DNA of 64,000 nt from Paulinella micropora (GCA_009731375.1 BJOX01000152.1:782432-846431), one strand, 5' to 3'. Counted from the first letter of the stretch, positions 12,246 to 24,439 are shown. Notes: a model not told the origin generated them from the letters alone. Translations and numbers: made by a program.

Positions 12246-12316
12246 TCCTGCATACCTCGATTTGCACACATGCTAAACTGGCGTTTCGAGCCCTCCTGAC
12301 ATATGAAGTGAAGCGT

Positions 12317-12349
<33 letters not shown>

Positions 12350-12610
12350 AACGTTACATTGGAGTACGATGGAGTCATCGACAACTGCGCGGAGAGGCTA
12401 TCGTGGGACTTTCTATTATTTATTTTTTTTCTCTTATTGCTTACTTAGGTTCCCCTCTCCTTTTTCCTTTTTCCTATCCTTCGTACTTGCCGATGATTAC
12501 CTAGTATCCTTTACCATAATTACTTCAAGTATATGTTTTATTGGAATTTTCCTCTTCCCTCACATATTTTGTTATTAATATTATTATTAATATTATTATT
12601 AATATTATTA

Positions 12611-12688
<78 letters not shown>

Positions 12689-12697
12689 ACATTATTT
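12246..12697. other. Unique spacer start with GA and ATT repeats, no gene
   Basis: Past the arm boundary: unique sequence, (GA)n at 12,319-12,346, a T-rich stretch and (TTA)n from 12,576. Homology to the other arm is lost here. Confidence 0.7.
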
Positions 12698-12930
12698 GGA
12701 CACCGTGATAGCCCAGTTGTCAAGTTCTACCATCTGGGCCCTGTCGCCAGTTCGATTCCCGTCGGTGCCACCAGTATTTTCATTGAACATACCGGTCCGT
12801 CTGGAAGTGTTGGAACTGCCCGTGCGGGGGTGTCATTAGAGCCTATCGTCAATTCTTCGTACTCCCCTCACGGGTGAGACGATGGAGGGGCATGTGCAGA
12901 TTTGCATCAGCCATTGACAGAGAAGCACTA
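12698..12930 (+). mobile_element. tRNA-derived SINE, S subtype, copy 6
   Basis: Full-length S-type copy starting GGACACCGTGATAGCCCAG with T for G in the A-box core (CAGTTGTC). It is flanked on both sides by ATTCAACATTATT, a possible target-site duplication of about 12 bp, and its (ATT)n tail follows the second copy. The preceding sequence at 10,571-10,583 is alike, so the flank may instead be part of a common target. Confidence 0.9.
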
Positions 12931-12935
12931 TTCAA

Positions 12936-12975
<40 letters not shown>

Positions 12976-13925
12976 GTTGTTGTTGTTGTTGTTGTTATTT
13001 TAATGATTATTATTTTTACCATTACTTCTATGCTTCTATATCTTTTTTTCTCCCATGATATTATCTCGTCATCTCTCGATTACGTTCAAGTTCAACTTAT
13101 CTAGTTCCCTAATATTATATTTTTTTAAAGTCTTTTCCGTGGCAACTTATTTTTTACATTTTTTACGCCATTTACGTATTTTTGTCAACAATCTGTTACT
13201 GTAATGAACCGGCCGGGCCGGGTTACTCCTCTAAAGTGTGAAAAAGTCTTTGCTGACTGCATACGATTGCCAGTTCTCATGAGGTGGCATACGACCAAAA
13301 CCGCTTCTCGGAAGCCAGCACAGCAACTTGATTCTCACAAAAGACATGTGATTGTCTTGAAGTTCGAGCAAGAAAGGGAGCGAGTGTCGAACGATCAGTC
13401 CTGAAAGTTGATCTTTCATGTTTTATCAGACTGAGCAACTTAACGACCTGCCAAAACCTTTACCTGGCCGTTGATAAGACACTCTTTTTGACCAGTTCAT
13501 TAGATTCTCCTCTGCACGACGTTTCGACTTCACTAACTAGTTTTCGATTCCGTTCAGAAATGATTTCAAACGATCAGTTCAAAGTTCTTTTTAGCTATTG
13601 CCACTTTTTCCATCCGCATTACCTTTTCCACCGATTTCCCGTGAAACACGTTTTGGGGTAAATTTTGTGGACAAAGAGAAGGATTCGCGGGAAAACACAA
13701 TATCTATTTGTCTTTTCCGTTCCCAGTCATTTTCGCCTAGGCTTCCCAAATCGATTTGGGAATTTTCAAGTCCAATAACCCGACACCATCAGTTTAATGA
13801 CTGTTAACTTGTAGACTCGCGACACTATCCGTTTGAGAACTGGAGACCTCACAATTTACGTTCTACACTTGATCGTACGTTGCACCCAAGCCTGCAATGA
13901 GTTCGAAATTATGTAAATAAACGAA
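12931..13925. other. Low-copy sequence without recognised gene
   Basis: After ATT/GTT triplets the DNA becomes unique. A GC-rich palindromic stretch, CCGGCCGGGCCGG, is at 13,209-13,221. Short open frames (for example 13,204-13,404) have no recognisable domain. If the region that follows is an LTR-element remnant its leader should be here, but I could find no matching copy downstream. Confidence 0.5.
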
Positions 13926-14762
13926 GTGACCTCTCTACCATTTACTTGTATTTCACCTGCTCACTCAGAGTCAGGACTCAAAGCACCCATAATGTTCTTA
14001 TTAAGAGTTCGTTGTATCTGCCTACTTGAAGATTTGTATACAAACTCACAATTCGAATTTCAAGTTTTTTCCATTCAAGAGAAAACTACACACAGAGTTG
14101 GTGTGTTCTGTGCACATGTCGATTTGGAAAGACTCTCTCTTTCAGGAGTGCCTATACAACAACGTATTAAGACAGTAACCAAAAACACATATGTCTCGAC
14201 AGACCGTTCACCTGCCGTTGCATTTTTGTGTCTTTCCTCTGCCCTTATACACACTATGCAGTCAACCAACACAGTATGTGTTTGGTTTTCTCGTTTTAGG
14301 GTCACCCCCTACCTACAGAGTGGAGAACACCTCTTCCACTGCACCTCGCTCTCTTCAGCTACTGCTCTGCGTCCTGGCTTACTCCTGGTACGTCTACATG
14401 TGGAACCAGTCGCGACACGACGACCAGCATCAAAATACAACGAGCACAAACGACGTTGTCTGGACTTATATCCCATTTTGGGCTCCCGTACAGACACTTT
14501 ACGTACAGGCAAGAAGTTTCAGGAGGAAGTCAAGGCTGGCAAGACTGCTCGCCTCCATACTAACCTTTCACGTATACAAACCGTGCAGTTTATTTACGAT
14601 TTACTGACCAGCTACGTTGATGATGCACGAGACATTCTTCGGGAAATTCATAAGGATAAGGCTACCTGGCTACTACAGGTCCCCTTTGCCCCTCAAGCCA
14701 GCCTAGACTTCCTTTGTAACCCAGATTGGACAGACGCTGCGGTCTACGCCCAGTACCTGTGA
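13926..14762 (+). pseudogene. Unrecognised 278-codon frame, start of a decayed retroelement-like region
   Basis: Open from an ATG at 13,926 to TGA at 14,760. The last ~100 codons have protein-like composition, with alternating acidic, basic and aromatic residues (LLTSYVDDARDILREIHKDK). The first half looks less coding. The same frame reopens directly after the stop. Base composition is more balanced than the AT-rich DNA on either side, which suggests a former coding region. No domain could be assigned. It could be the N-terminal part of a gag-like protein or a host gene with introns; the first is preferred because of the neighbours. Confidence 0.35.
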
Positions 14763-15267
14763 CCTACTGGATCGTTGGCAGCCGCAGAGAAGCTCTGGCA
14801 CGACATTGGCGACGTCATCCCCGTAGAAGCTTTTCACAACTACTACCCAGTCACCGCTCCCACTGTCGGATTGACAAGGTCACTACCGGTCACTGCTCCC
14901 CCCGGCACAACCGCTGGTGCCACATCCATTCTCTCATCGAACCAGACTGGTCCGACAACTTTGCAGTCCGCCGGATGCTCATCTGCGACTACGACCCGTT
15001 CAAGCCACCCTTTGACGTCTTCGACTCCTGGAACAGCTGCACTGACTCTGTCAACGCCGATACTGCCCTCAGTCCTGGCATCTGCAGTCACGCCGATACT
15101 TCGAACACCGACGTCTGATCGAACTGTTTTCACACGCGGATTAGCAGTCAACCATCACATCGTCAACACGCCAATTCAACTGGCCATCATGCACGCCATC
15201 AGCAATGTTAGCGAGTGGGGAGATAGAGTTACGGTCACCATCATGGACGCCTGTTGGTACCGCTTGA
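14763..15267 (+). pseudogene. Coding-like segment broken between frames
   Basis: Protein-like stretches alternate between two frames: LIEPDWSDNFAVRRMLICDY near 14,935-14,995 in one, and HHIVNTPIQLAIMHAISNVS near 15,155-15,215 in another. Neither frame is convincing throughout, so at least one frameshift or an unrecognised intron must lie between them. No family is recognised. Confidence 0.35.
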
Positions 15268-16179
15268 ATTGTCCGCGTCACCGACCCAATCCAGCAAGTT
15301 TGGAGTTCGCTGTCCCTCATCTGGCTGCTATTCATTCGCGATCTTATCCATGGCTGTCTGGACAAACCCGACTTACGCAAGTCAGCTCTCCAAGCTCTCA
15401 ATCTACAACGTTTTGAGAAGGAAGAACTCTTGGCGCACATTCATCGGTGCATTACGTTTTACGAGGCCATACATGCAGCCGGCGTAAGCATCTGCGACGG
15501 AAATCAAATTGAGGACTTGTGCCGTATGCTCACCCCGATGGAGCGTGACCGATGGAATCAGCATTCGGACCAAGTCCTACTCACTTATGGCGCCGGCTGG
15601 CCGCGCAATCTGGATGACCTCCTCCCTTGGGCCAGGACCCTTGACCCAAATGTCATGGACGAATATCTTTTGGGGAGGGAGAATCCGGTCCGCACCGACA
15701 CCGAAGATCCATCTACGTACAAACGGGTCCTTGTTCGTCAAAGACGTCAGCAGCTCCGGTCAGTAACGATTACTGAGGCGAACACCGACACTAACCGCCC
15801 CGCTTGGCAAAAACGTAAGGCGGACGCTATGGCGATGACCCAAACGGCTCCTCTGCAGATGTCGACTCGTCCTGTCAAGCACCTGAAGTCTGACCCACCG
15901 GGTACCTCGTCGAGCCAGATCGAACGAAAACTTTTCACGCCTACCATGCACCTACTGCAAGGAACACAACAACTTCTTGAAGAAGGGCCAGCTCCAAACA
16001 TTCGTTTGAAGAGTGCAAACTTCGTCGACAGCGTCGTCAATACCGTCGACAAAAAGCCATCAGCTTGCCCGCAGCACCCCGCGCGCCTTCCACATGACTA
16101 CCCGGTCCTGCGCGTCCTCTCCGCTGGTGCCAACGTCCCCGCCTCTACGAATTGCGACTATCCCAACGGTGGTCACTGA
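15268..16179 (+). pseudogene. Gag-like open frame of a decayed LTR-type retroelement
   Basis: The frame is open from 15,268 after a TGA at 15,265; the first ATG is at 15,430, giving 249 codons to the stop. The upstream part is rich in Trp, Leu and charged residues and looks like a structural (capsid-type) helical region (around LRKSALQALNLQRFEKEELL). A possible CCHC zinc knuckle is split over two other frames: CTYCKEH at about 15,947-15,967 and HSFEECK at about 15,999-16,019. A gag-type origin is my inference from this order and from the protease-like segment that follows; it is not proven. If correct, the gene is frameshifted more than once. Confidence 0.4.
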
Positions 16180-16235
16180 ATGCGTTTGGGTCGCCAAACA
16201 TCCTGTCAACCGCCCATTTATCGGCAAGACTACAT

Positions 16236-16295
16236 GCCTGCAACTATAAAGGCGTCGCTCTTTGGATTCAGCCTGCAACTGTAAAGGCGTCGCTC
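16236..16295 (+). repeat. 35-bp direct duplication that shifts the frame
   Basis: GCCTGCAACTATAAAGGCGT at 16,236 recurs as GCCTGCAACTGTAAAGGCGT at 16,271. The 35-bp spacing is not divisible by three and coincides with the loss of a common frame between the gag-like and protease-like segments. Confidence 0.8.
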
Positions 16296-16852
16296 GCTTA
16301 TCGTGGGTTATACAACACGGCTTCACGATTCGGCAGCTGCTGCATGTGGAAGCACGCTCATCCGTCGGCATCGACGCAGTCCTCACCGACGGCATCGAAC
16401 TCTTTGTTTCCGCTAGCCCAACATCACCGCTCCATGCAATTACAGTTTATGTGTCGGCTCACCTGCCCGATCGCGCGGACCTACTCTTCGCCAACGAGGT
16501 TGCCGCACAGATAAACTTGTCCATCGACGAGGCCCAGAGGATCAAGCCAACGGACTACATCCCTTTGAAGCCCAAGGCAAGACAGATCGTCTACGACACG
16601 GAATTTCATTTCTTCGATGAGCCACTTCATCACCTCTACGGCCGCACAGTCAACCTGTTTATGTCCGAGAAGAAGAGACCATGTGATGGGAAGGTGCTGA
16701 CAGAAGACGACGAAGACGATGAAGAAGAAGAAGAAGAAAAAGAAGAAGAAGAAGAAGAAGAAGAAGAAGAAGAAGAAGAAGAAGAAGAAGAAGAAGAAGA
16801 AGAAGAAGAAGAAGAAGAAGAAGAAGAAGAAGAAGAAGAAGAAGAAGAATAA
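16262..16852 (+). pseudogene. Protease-like segment ending in an expanded GAA (poly-Glu) tract
   Basis: 196 codons. Around 16,420-16,560 the frame reads VSAHLPDRADLLFANEVAAQ, which resembles the end of retroelement aspartic proteases (a hydrophobic strand, then a Leu-Leu-x-Asn/Gly core). The catalytic DTG/DSG triad is not visible upstream, where the sequence is rearranged by the 35-bp duplication. The last ~45 codons are poly-Glu from a GAA microsatellite. The frame ends at a TAA right after the repeat, while a coding-like frame continues in a different phase. It could instead be an acidic host protein. The assignment is tentative. Confidence 0.35.
16715..16850. repeat. GAA trinucleotide tract inside the broken gene
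   Basis: About 45 near-perfect GAA units (one AAA). The reading frame differs before and after it, so either a slippage frameshift or a recombination junction lies here. Confidence 0.95.
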
Positions 16853-17465
16853 ATTAAAGTTAATTCCACCAAAAGAAAAAAACCATCTTCCAGTCCGTTC
16901 ACGCAAGAGGATTATCGAACACCTCAAGACCAATAGGATATTGAAGCGGATCGACCGCTCACACCTCTCTCCGTACACTGCCCCCACTGATGGCGTCGCC
17001 CCGCTTAACCCAGTCGCAGTGGACGACTACGATGACGACACTGTCAACTATACCACTGGTGAAGTCGTTGCTTTCATCGACCGTAACCAAGTCAAGCTTG
17101 GCACTGTCCTGGACGAGGATCCGGAAAACGAGGAGGATGACCTCGTGGTCCATCAACTTGGTATCACTTCGGACACCAACCCTCTCTTCCGCCCCATCTA
17201 CGAAGACACAAAGGATAAAGCTACCATTCACAGCTGGAGTAAACCCCTGGCCTTCTGGAAGCCCCTCCTCGTCGATATCACCAACGACCAAGTCGTTCAT
17301 CGACACATCGAGTCACCGTGGCGTTCCTTCAGAAAGATCAAGGACGTCGACAAAGGCAGGCTCTCCGCCAACATTCTTAAACGTCTTCGATGTACCCTCA
17401 TCACCTGCGAATCCTTCCCGCTTCATGTCTTCCAGAAGGGCAAGCAAGCTAAGTCCAAGGAGTAG
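16851..17465 (+). pseudogene. Integrase C-terminal-like segment after an apparent internal deletion
   Basis: An open frame of about 200 codons after the GAA tract, ending at TAG 17,463. It has a short beta-rich block (GEVVAFIDRNQVKLGTVLDE) followed by an acidic linker, then IHSWSKPLAFWKPLLVDITN and a basic end. This layout resembles the small-barrel C-terminal region of Ty3-type integrases, but it is judged from pattern only. No reverse transcriptase, RNase H or DDE core lies between the protease-like segment and this one. If both assignments hold, those domains were deleted at or near the GAA repeat. No flanking LTR pair was found. Confidence 0.35.
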
Positions 17466-17813
17466 CCACCCCCTTTCACTCTCAAGTGGGTTTTACCCAC
17501 CGTAATGGCTTCACCCGCCCCCCGCCCAGCGCTTTTCCCACTTGAACCGTCATCGTCCCTAGAAACATTACGCCATGACCGGCGTACCCATGTAAGTCTC
17601 TCTCTTTGCATACAATTAACAGAACATAAGTCTACTCGAACCTATCCCGAAGAAGACCCATCCCAAGATAAACTGTCTACAACCTACACTAACTCATCAG
17701 GTATATACAGATATATTGAAGAAAAATATGAAATATATCGATATGTAAAACATAAATGATAAATATATGATATATAATATATGGTTAACAAGTATTGGTA
17801 ATATGTATATAGT
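17466..17813. other. Intergenic, small stem-loop at start
   Basis: GTGGGTTTTACCCAC at 17,487-17,501 forms a short hairpin just downstream of the stop codon. The rest is unique AT-rich DNA without a recognised feature. Confidence 0.5.
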
Positions 17814-17876
17814 TACCCCGACTGGGCATACTAAAGACAAGTAAATATACTGACTTTAGTATGTCTAATCGGGGTA
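17814..17876. other. Long hairpin, ~23-bp stem
   Basis: TACCCCGACTGGGCATACTA at 17,814 pairs with its near reverse complement ending at 17,876, with about 17 nt of loop. The few differences are mostly C-to-T changes that would keep G-U pairs in RNA on one strand. It could be a small inverted-repeat element or a structured transcript. Confidence 0.65.
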
Positions 17877-18565
17877 TCGATGCTGATGATCTCCGGTGCC
17901 TACTCAACCATGCATATATGAAACACGACACTTCAAGTATGCAGAAACATTGATACAAATATGCCAACACAGCATTACCATACATCATATGATATCACAA
18001 TAAACAGGCAAGATATGTAAATGCAACGGACACAGAAGTCAACAAAACAAAGCAGACCTCGAAAATAGACCCGATAATTTGCGAACACCGCGCACAACCC
18101 GGAAATACGCAAATCCCGAATTACCCCGGAAATTGACTTGAGATCTTGGCCCTCCTGTCCTTGCCCACGATCGCTCCTGTCAATATATACGTAAAGCAAC
18201 GACAAATCGACGAAGCAAGCAATGGACATATTGAATGTTTATGTCGTTTATCAAATATGTGAAAGCATATGCAGCAGGCCAGAAAGCAGTAAGGAAAAAA
18301 ATTATGAAAACTGAGGAAAGTACTGGATGTGAGACGATGTACCTATACCTACCTGAGTAACACCTATAATCGTAGTCGCCGCGTGACCTAGACACACCTT
18401 CACAACTTTCCGGACTTTCATGATATTTTTCCCGTAAATTGCCATTCTTTGTGAATACGTATTATGTATATGCATATAATATGTACATCGATATAAATAT
18501 GCCATAAAGTCTGATCATGCCCTGCCATGTCTTAGTCATATACCTGCAGGAATGCACAAGTCACA

Positions 18566-18600
<35 letters not shown>

Positions 18601-18658
18601 GTCTCCCCCTTAACCTACGACAACAATGGTGGTGATGATGTATATACATATATAGAAA

Positions 18659-18693
<35 letters not shown>

Positions 18694-18855
18694 GGCATGT
18701 CCGTCCATAAACTAAGGAAAGAGAAGATCATGTACATGGCCATGATGCAGACAAATAATGGTTAAGATGCATACGATAAGGCATAAACGCATCATAAACA
18801 TATTATATACATGACTTGTAGTGCAGACATAAATACGACCTAAGGCTGTTATAAA

Positions 18856-18856
<1 letters not shown>

Positions 18857-18937
<81 letters not shown>

Positions 18938-18947
18938 NNNNNNNNNN
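18857..18947. repeat. TA dinucleotide tract with assembly gap
   Basis: About 80 bp of TA repeats ending in N at 18,938-18,947; TA repeats resume right after. Confidence 0.9.
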
Positions 18948-20490
18948 ATGTTATATATATATATATATGTATATCGTCCATACATATAGACAACACACAT
19001 GCCATTAGTACGTAAGAGATATTATTTATGTACACATTTACACGCATGTAATAGTGCTAGGGTCTCAAAATAAATGCATGCAATAGATACATACAGTTAC
19101 AAATACAGCACTAATCGATGGAAAGCCCCAAATCCACTCTGATTGCCACATAAGTCAATGCAAGGAAAAAGCAGACACTCATGGGTAAGCATCAACACGA
19201 ATCACTCGACAAACAGATCAATCATTAACATGCGAAAAGATAGGTACTCTGTGATCGCTGTGATCTTATATCGACGTATACACAAGTAAATGAGTAAGAC
19301 AGAGATAGGGATACGATGTAGATAAACATGCGGGTGACGCAGTTGATAGAATAGGAAGGACAGAAGGGGTAATCAGATAGGAAGACTACAAGAAGGAAAT
19401 AGAAACAGTATCCTCTCTCCTTTTCTTCTACTCTCCTCTAAGGCGGGCTATTCCTCTCTCTCTCCTATACTATCCTACCATCATCGAGCATCATACCTTC
19501 TAACTCTATCATATCCCTGCGCTCCTGCTTTCCTCTAATGATCTCAGGCTACATACATACCCGTGGCGTACATATGGGACAAGACGCATAAACACATGTC
19601 GCGCACATGAAAGATACATAATATATGGCAACGTACGTGAGACACAATAATATTATATCCCATCCGAACAGCACACATAATTATATGGCAGTGTAATGAC
19701 AGTCTATTCTGCAACACAAAGGGTGACCAACAAGATGTATATAAACCAAAATGCGATATATACAGTATGTACATACACTCCATGCAGAAAGCGCAATCGT
19801 CCATGATCATGCATATGGTTAGTATGTGGCCCTTTGCCATGAGACTCAGGCCCTTACTAATCATGACAGGGACGGTAACTTATCAAAATCACATAAGGGT
19901 ATGCAGTTCATAAATGACAAACACAGGTAGAACATGTCGATAATACGAATAGCATGGTGGTGGGGGGACGACTAACGCAAGACCATATATATGTAGGTAT
20001 GTTCACAAAGAGGGTGAAACATATTAAGACAATATACACGCATAAGTCATTCGTCACACCCGGTCCAACATTGACGGCACTCATACAATGTGTCCAGAAG
20101 ACAGGAGCAACACAGGTTAGACTCGTCAAATGAACACAAGGAAAGGTCAAAGACATACAATATTACATATATTGAAGACTCACACGAATGCGTATGTGAC
20201 ACATGTACCAAGGTGGACAGATAGAATAAATACAGCAGTAAATTATCGCTCTCCCCCTGATGCTTACGACCGTACTATAACTATGCCTATGTCTACACAT
20301 CTCTCCCCCTGAAATGAACAAGAATCCTATATAGGCAAAGAAGAATATATAATATTTTGATGATTTCAAAGCAAGGAAAGGGAGTGACAAAGAAAGGGGT
20401 GAGAAAAGTTATAATTAAACAAGATGGAGATGACAACTAGCATGACTGTACATAGGTTTATGGTGTGAATACAGACGTGTACACGCACAC

Positions 20491-20636
<146 letters not shown>

Positions 20637-21726
20637 ACGCTTTCACCTATAACAAAACAAAAGAAACAAAGAAAGAATGTGCATAGAAATAGATGTACAG
20701 AGACTTGTACAGAGATCCCCCCTGCACCCCACGCATGAATACAGGTATTAATATCGAGCTCCCCCTGCACACCAACAACTACACAAAAAAAAGTTATATC
20801 AACATATAATCTTTGAAAAGGTAACATATCAAAAGTACAATGAGAACACGTAATTTAATTACCTATTATATGTATGTAGCTATAGTATAAACATAAACAT
20901 GCACATGTACATAGCTATGCATAGCATACGTATATATTGTCGAATGAATGTATATGTACGTGCGCAAATGACACGTTATGTAAATGTAAATACTACATCT
21001 ATACGGTGGATATTACATATTATAGAATAACATACCTGTACATTACGCATGATTGACATATACAATTAATACATATATATAACATGTATACTAAGTGAAT
21101 AAATGCGCGGAGTGAGCATGTAGTTTGGTTAAGTGGACGAATCACAAATCAAAAGCAAACACACCATGTCACGACACACATATGAATAATTGTATGCACC
21201 GCGGTGTAGATGTAAATATATATGATAGTGTACATGTACGCAGACATATAGTGATGACAAGGGCAAAAAGGACGTGTAGTTAACGTGTGTATGTACATAA
21301 CATGTATATGATACTTCCTTTCTTGCCGTTGTCTCCCCCTAACACCAACTAGTATAAATCAGTGGTATCATCAATCGTAACATACTACAATAGACATACA
21401 ACACTATATGTAAGATATACAGCCTCTCATCGATATACCATGTGCTAATACAACAACAACATGAGCAACGTATACCCTACAGCGACGTAAGGCAATGCTG
21501 ATATTAATACACTAGATAAGAGACAGACAACAAGGAAATAAATCATATATATTATCTATATACGACATATATAACTAACATGATGCGGGTATACAATCAT
21601 CACAAACACACCGACAAGTCATCCTAATACGACAGACTAGAAGAAGAGATATCACAATCGGAGGACTAAGAAGACTATTTAACAAATACAACCTAGGTAG
21701 ATAGACTTATAGCTCCAAAACTGCAT

Positions 21727-21758
<32 letters not shown>

Positions 21759-23096
21759 ATTATATGTACTTACACATATACACATATACATATGCACGTA
21801 CATACCCAATACCATATTGAAGGACATACAGAAGACTGACGCTTTCTTTTGACGATGCTGTGAAGTCGAGAATAATACGAGGGGAAAAGAAGAGAGAGAG
21901 ACAACGACAGAAGAAAGAGTTCATTTAATCCTAAACCTACTGAGATGAAATGTAAGTTTAGTTTCTCAGTTCTCAGAGACAACAGATAAGTTCAGCACTA
22001 GGGCAACCTGACTATGCTAACACTTGCTCTCTGCCATCACAACAAAGGGTCTATCACCAAATCATTGTCATTATCACTTGCCACAGACTACGTCTTTATC
22101 ATGTGCATGGTTCGTACAGCACACACATAACATTCTTTTTAATGGAAACATAGCACTAGGATTAGGGTAAAACATAAAGACATTGCATTAAGAACAGATG
22201 ATAGACTTAGGACAATCACATAATAGGGAGGCATAATGACGACGTACACATTATGTCCAACACATTATATCCAAGCCACTTCTATCTGTCCATCACCCAC
22301 CCTACATAACTCGTACACAGTATATCAAACACAACACGGAGGAGAAATGTAGTGGGTGACAAAAACGGATGGACGATATAGACTGAATGAAGCATTGACA
22401 TAAGTTTCCAAACCACTAACATCCCCAATTTCATCTAGTCGTCAAGTTATTTGCAAACACCCTGCTCACCTACTCTGCTACTCGTGTATATACAAACAAA
22501 CAAGCAAGTTAGACACCATGCAAGTAAACAAACGAGCAGAAACAAACCATCATTGACAAGTAAGCACATAAACTAGTGAGTATGCGAACTGGCAAGTAAG
22601 TTAGCAATCGTGCAGGTAGTCAACAAGCAGAAACAAGCCATCAAGTAAGTACATGACATAGATCAGTAAGTAGACAATCATGCAAGATACTATACTAACT
22701 ACCACAGTAAAGCAGCACTGTTAGTTGTATTTATTCACGCAAGCACAACAATGGTTCAGTGAGTGTAGACAAGACAACAATCATCCAAAACAAAGGACTA
22801 CAACTGTAATTGGCTAACCTTAAGCACACATGTCCCACAGTGAATACCACACTGACACAAGATACAAAAGCAGTAACTTGGGGCAGTGATCGTGGTAAGC
22901 AAAAGATACAAAAGACTATTATATCAATGCATGTACAACTAAACAATAAGCCCAAGAAGAGAATGCAGTAGAAGCATTCTAAGCAATAGAGGCACGCAGC
23001 GCATCATGCCTAATAGTCATTACGAGAAAAGACCAACAAATGATTCGCAAAATGATGTAACTTTGCTATGTATGAAAAGACTACCCTACCCTTGCC

Positions 23097-23270
23097 CACC
23101 AAGCAAGCAAGCAACCAAGCATGCAAGCAAGCAAGTAAGCAAGCAAGCAAGTAAGCAGGCAAGCAAGCAAGCAAGTAAGCACGTAAGCAAGCAAGCAAGC
23201 ATACAAGCATACAAGCATACAAGCAAGCAAGCAAGCAAGCAAGCTGCTTAGCAAACAAGCAAGCAATCAA
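23097..23270. repeat. AAGC tetranucleotide tract
   Basis: CAAG/AAGC repeats with scattered substitutions (AAGT, CATA). Open frames in both directions are repeat artefacts. Confidence 0.95.
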
Positions 23271-23666
23271 TCCTCGCTCACCCTGACACTACCTAATATT
23301 TATAATACATAAACACATATCAATCCTCCCCAATCCCTCAGTTACGGTCCTGACTTGAAAAAGAACCAAACCTATGCTAGAGAAGAGAACACACAGAGAC
23401 AACCTCTCTCACACACACATCATATTGGGTGAAGAGAGTAAAGAAGGATATCAAAGTAGTGTATGTGAATAGATGATAAATCATAGTAAGGAGTAGTGTA
23501 GGTACAAGTGCGAAGTAGATGTATTAATACAAGCGATAGAACGTAAGACTACGCACTATAAAGAAGGATAAGTCTACCTAAAGAGGCAAAACAATCAATA
23601 GAGATAGATAGATAGATAGAAAGAAGGCAAAGAAAGAAGGCAAGAAAGAGGGGTAGCTATATGTAG
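23271..23666. other. Unique AT-rich DNA, nothing recognised
   Basis: Contains a short (GATA)n at 23,601-23,616. No ORF of note. Confidence 0.5.
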
Positions 23667-23675
23667 TATAAATAT
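23667..23675 (+). promoter_or_regulatory. TATA-box-like element upstream of stem-loop array
   Basis: TATAAATAT in a less AT-biased stretch, 16 nt upstream of the first stem-loop. A transcription start about 25-30 bp downstream would place the stem-loops at the 5' end of the transcript. This is motif evidence only. Confidence 0.35.
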
Positions 23676-23682
23676 GAGGAGT

Positions 23683-24002
23683 TAGCAGTGGCAGCCTTCC
23701 GCACGTCCACTACTAATGTTGAGTCTTCATGGCACGACCAGACCTAACTGTGGCAAGACCATCAGTCTCTCATCCACAACGAGGTCCTAGCAGTGCGTGA
23801 CAGTGCAGTCTATCGATAGCCTCCTAGCTAGCTCAACAGTCTAGCTAAGCTCGCTCTTGTGGCACTACTAGGTGCAGCCTTCAGCACATCACCTAGTGGT
23901 TCTAGGTGCAGCTTTCCGCACGTCACCTAGTACTAGGTATAGCCTTCCGCACGTAACCTAGTGGGTTCGCTAGTGGCAGCCTTCCGCACACACACCAGCT
24001 AG
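23683..24002 (+). other. Array of five stem-loops with conserved loop and covarying stems
   Basis: Five stem-loops share a loop close to CAGCCTTCCGCACGT. Positions are 23,683-23,715 (AGTGG/CCACT), 23,868-23,897 (ACTAGGTG/CACCTAGT), 23,902-23,930 (CTAGGTG/CACCTAG), 23,932-23,962 (ACTAGGT/ACCTAGT) and 23,970-24,002 (CTAGTGG/CCA-bulge-CTAG). The loop is conserved while the stems change on both sides, keeping pairing. That is the mark of selection on RNA structure or on a bound protein. No known RNA family was recognised. Confidence 0.6.
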
Positions 24003-24035
24003 TTGTTAGCGCTGACGAACCGCAATATCCTATCA

Positions 24036-24115
24036 GGTGAGGGTCTTCACCGTACACGGGGGAAACCTCAGCAATATGCTGAGCTGTTTTTGGTTTCGCA
24101 GAAGTAGACTCTACT
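24036..24115 (+). other. Further short stem-loops downstream of the array
   Basis: GGTGA/TCACC at 24,036-24,051, CTCAGCA/TGCTGAG with a 3-nt loop at 24,067-24,083, and AGTAG/CTACT at 24,103-24,115. They extend the structured stretch begun at 23,683 and could belong to one leader or non-coding transcript. Confidence 0.45.
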
Positions 24116-24439
24116 GTCTTTCAAACTGCGGGAACCGTCCTCTAGCTTAGCTAACCAAGGCTTCATAACATGTTAGAACATATACCTAAATACTGTTCCT
24201 GCACAGAGATAGCAAGCCGTGCACGGACCGGTTCAAGCTCAGTCACGATCGCATCGTACCACAAGCTTTATTGAAAAGGCACAGACAGAACAACACGGCC
24301 CGGCGCGTCCTGAAGGGATGACTCTACCGACACGCATCCTTACAGACCGGCCGGGTCATACTGAATCGGTCCGTTACCGTATTAATACAACCTATTGGTC
24401 TAACAAGAATCGATCATCAACAGCAGGGCTACAAAGAAA
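24116..24439. other. Unique, GC-balanced sequence without recognised gene
   Basis: Contains CGGACCGGTTCAAGC near 24,224 and ACCGGCCGGGTC near 24,345. A 76-codon frame at 24,219-24,449 has no recognisable domain. Confidence 0.4.

Noticed and set aside
13200-17760. LTRs flanking the retroelement-like region
   Set aside because: I compared the unique sequence before 13,926 with that after 17,465 by eye and found no direct repeat, TG...CA ends or primer-binding site, so no LTRs are annotated.
23010-23270. Cys/Leu/Ala-rich 80-codon frames on both strands
   Set aside because: They are translations of the AAGC tetranucleotide tract.
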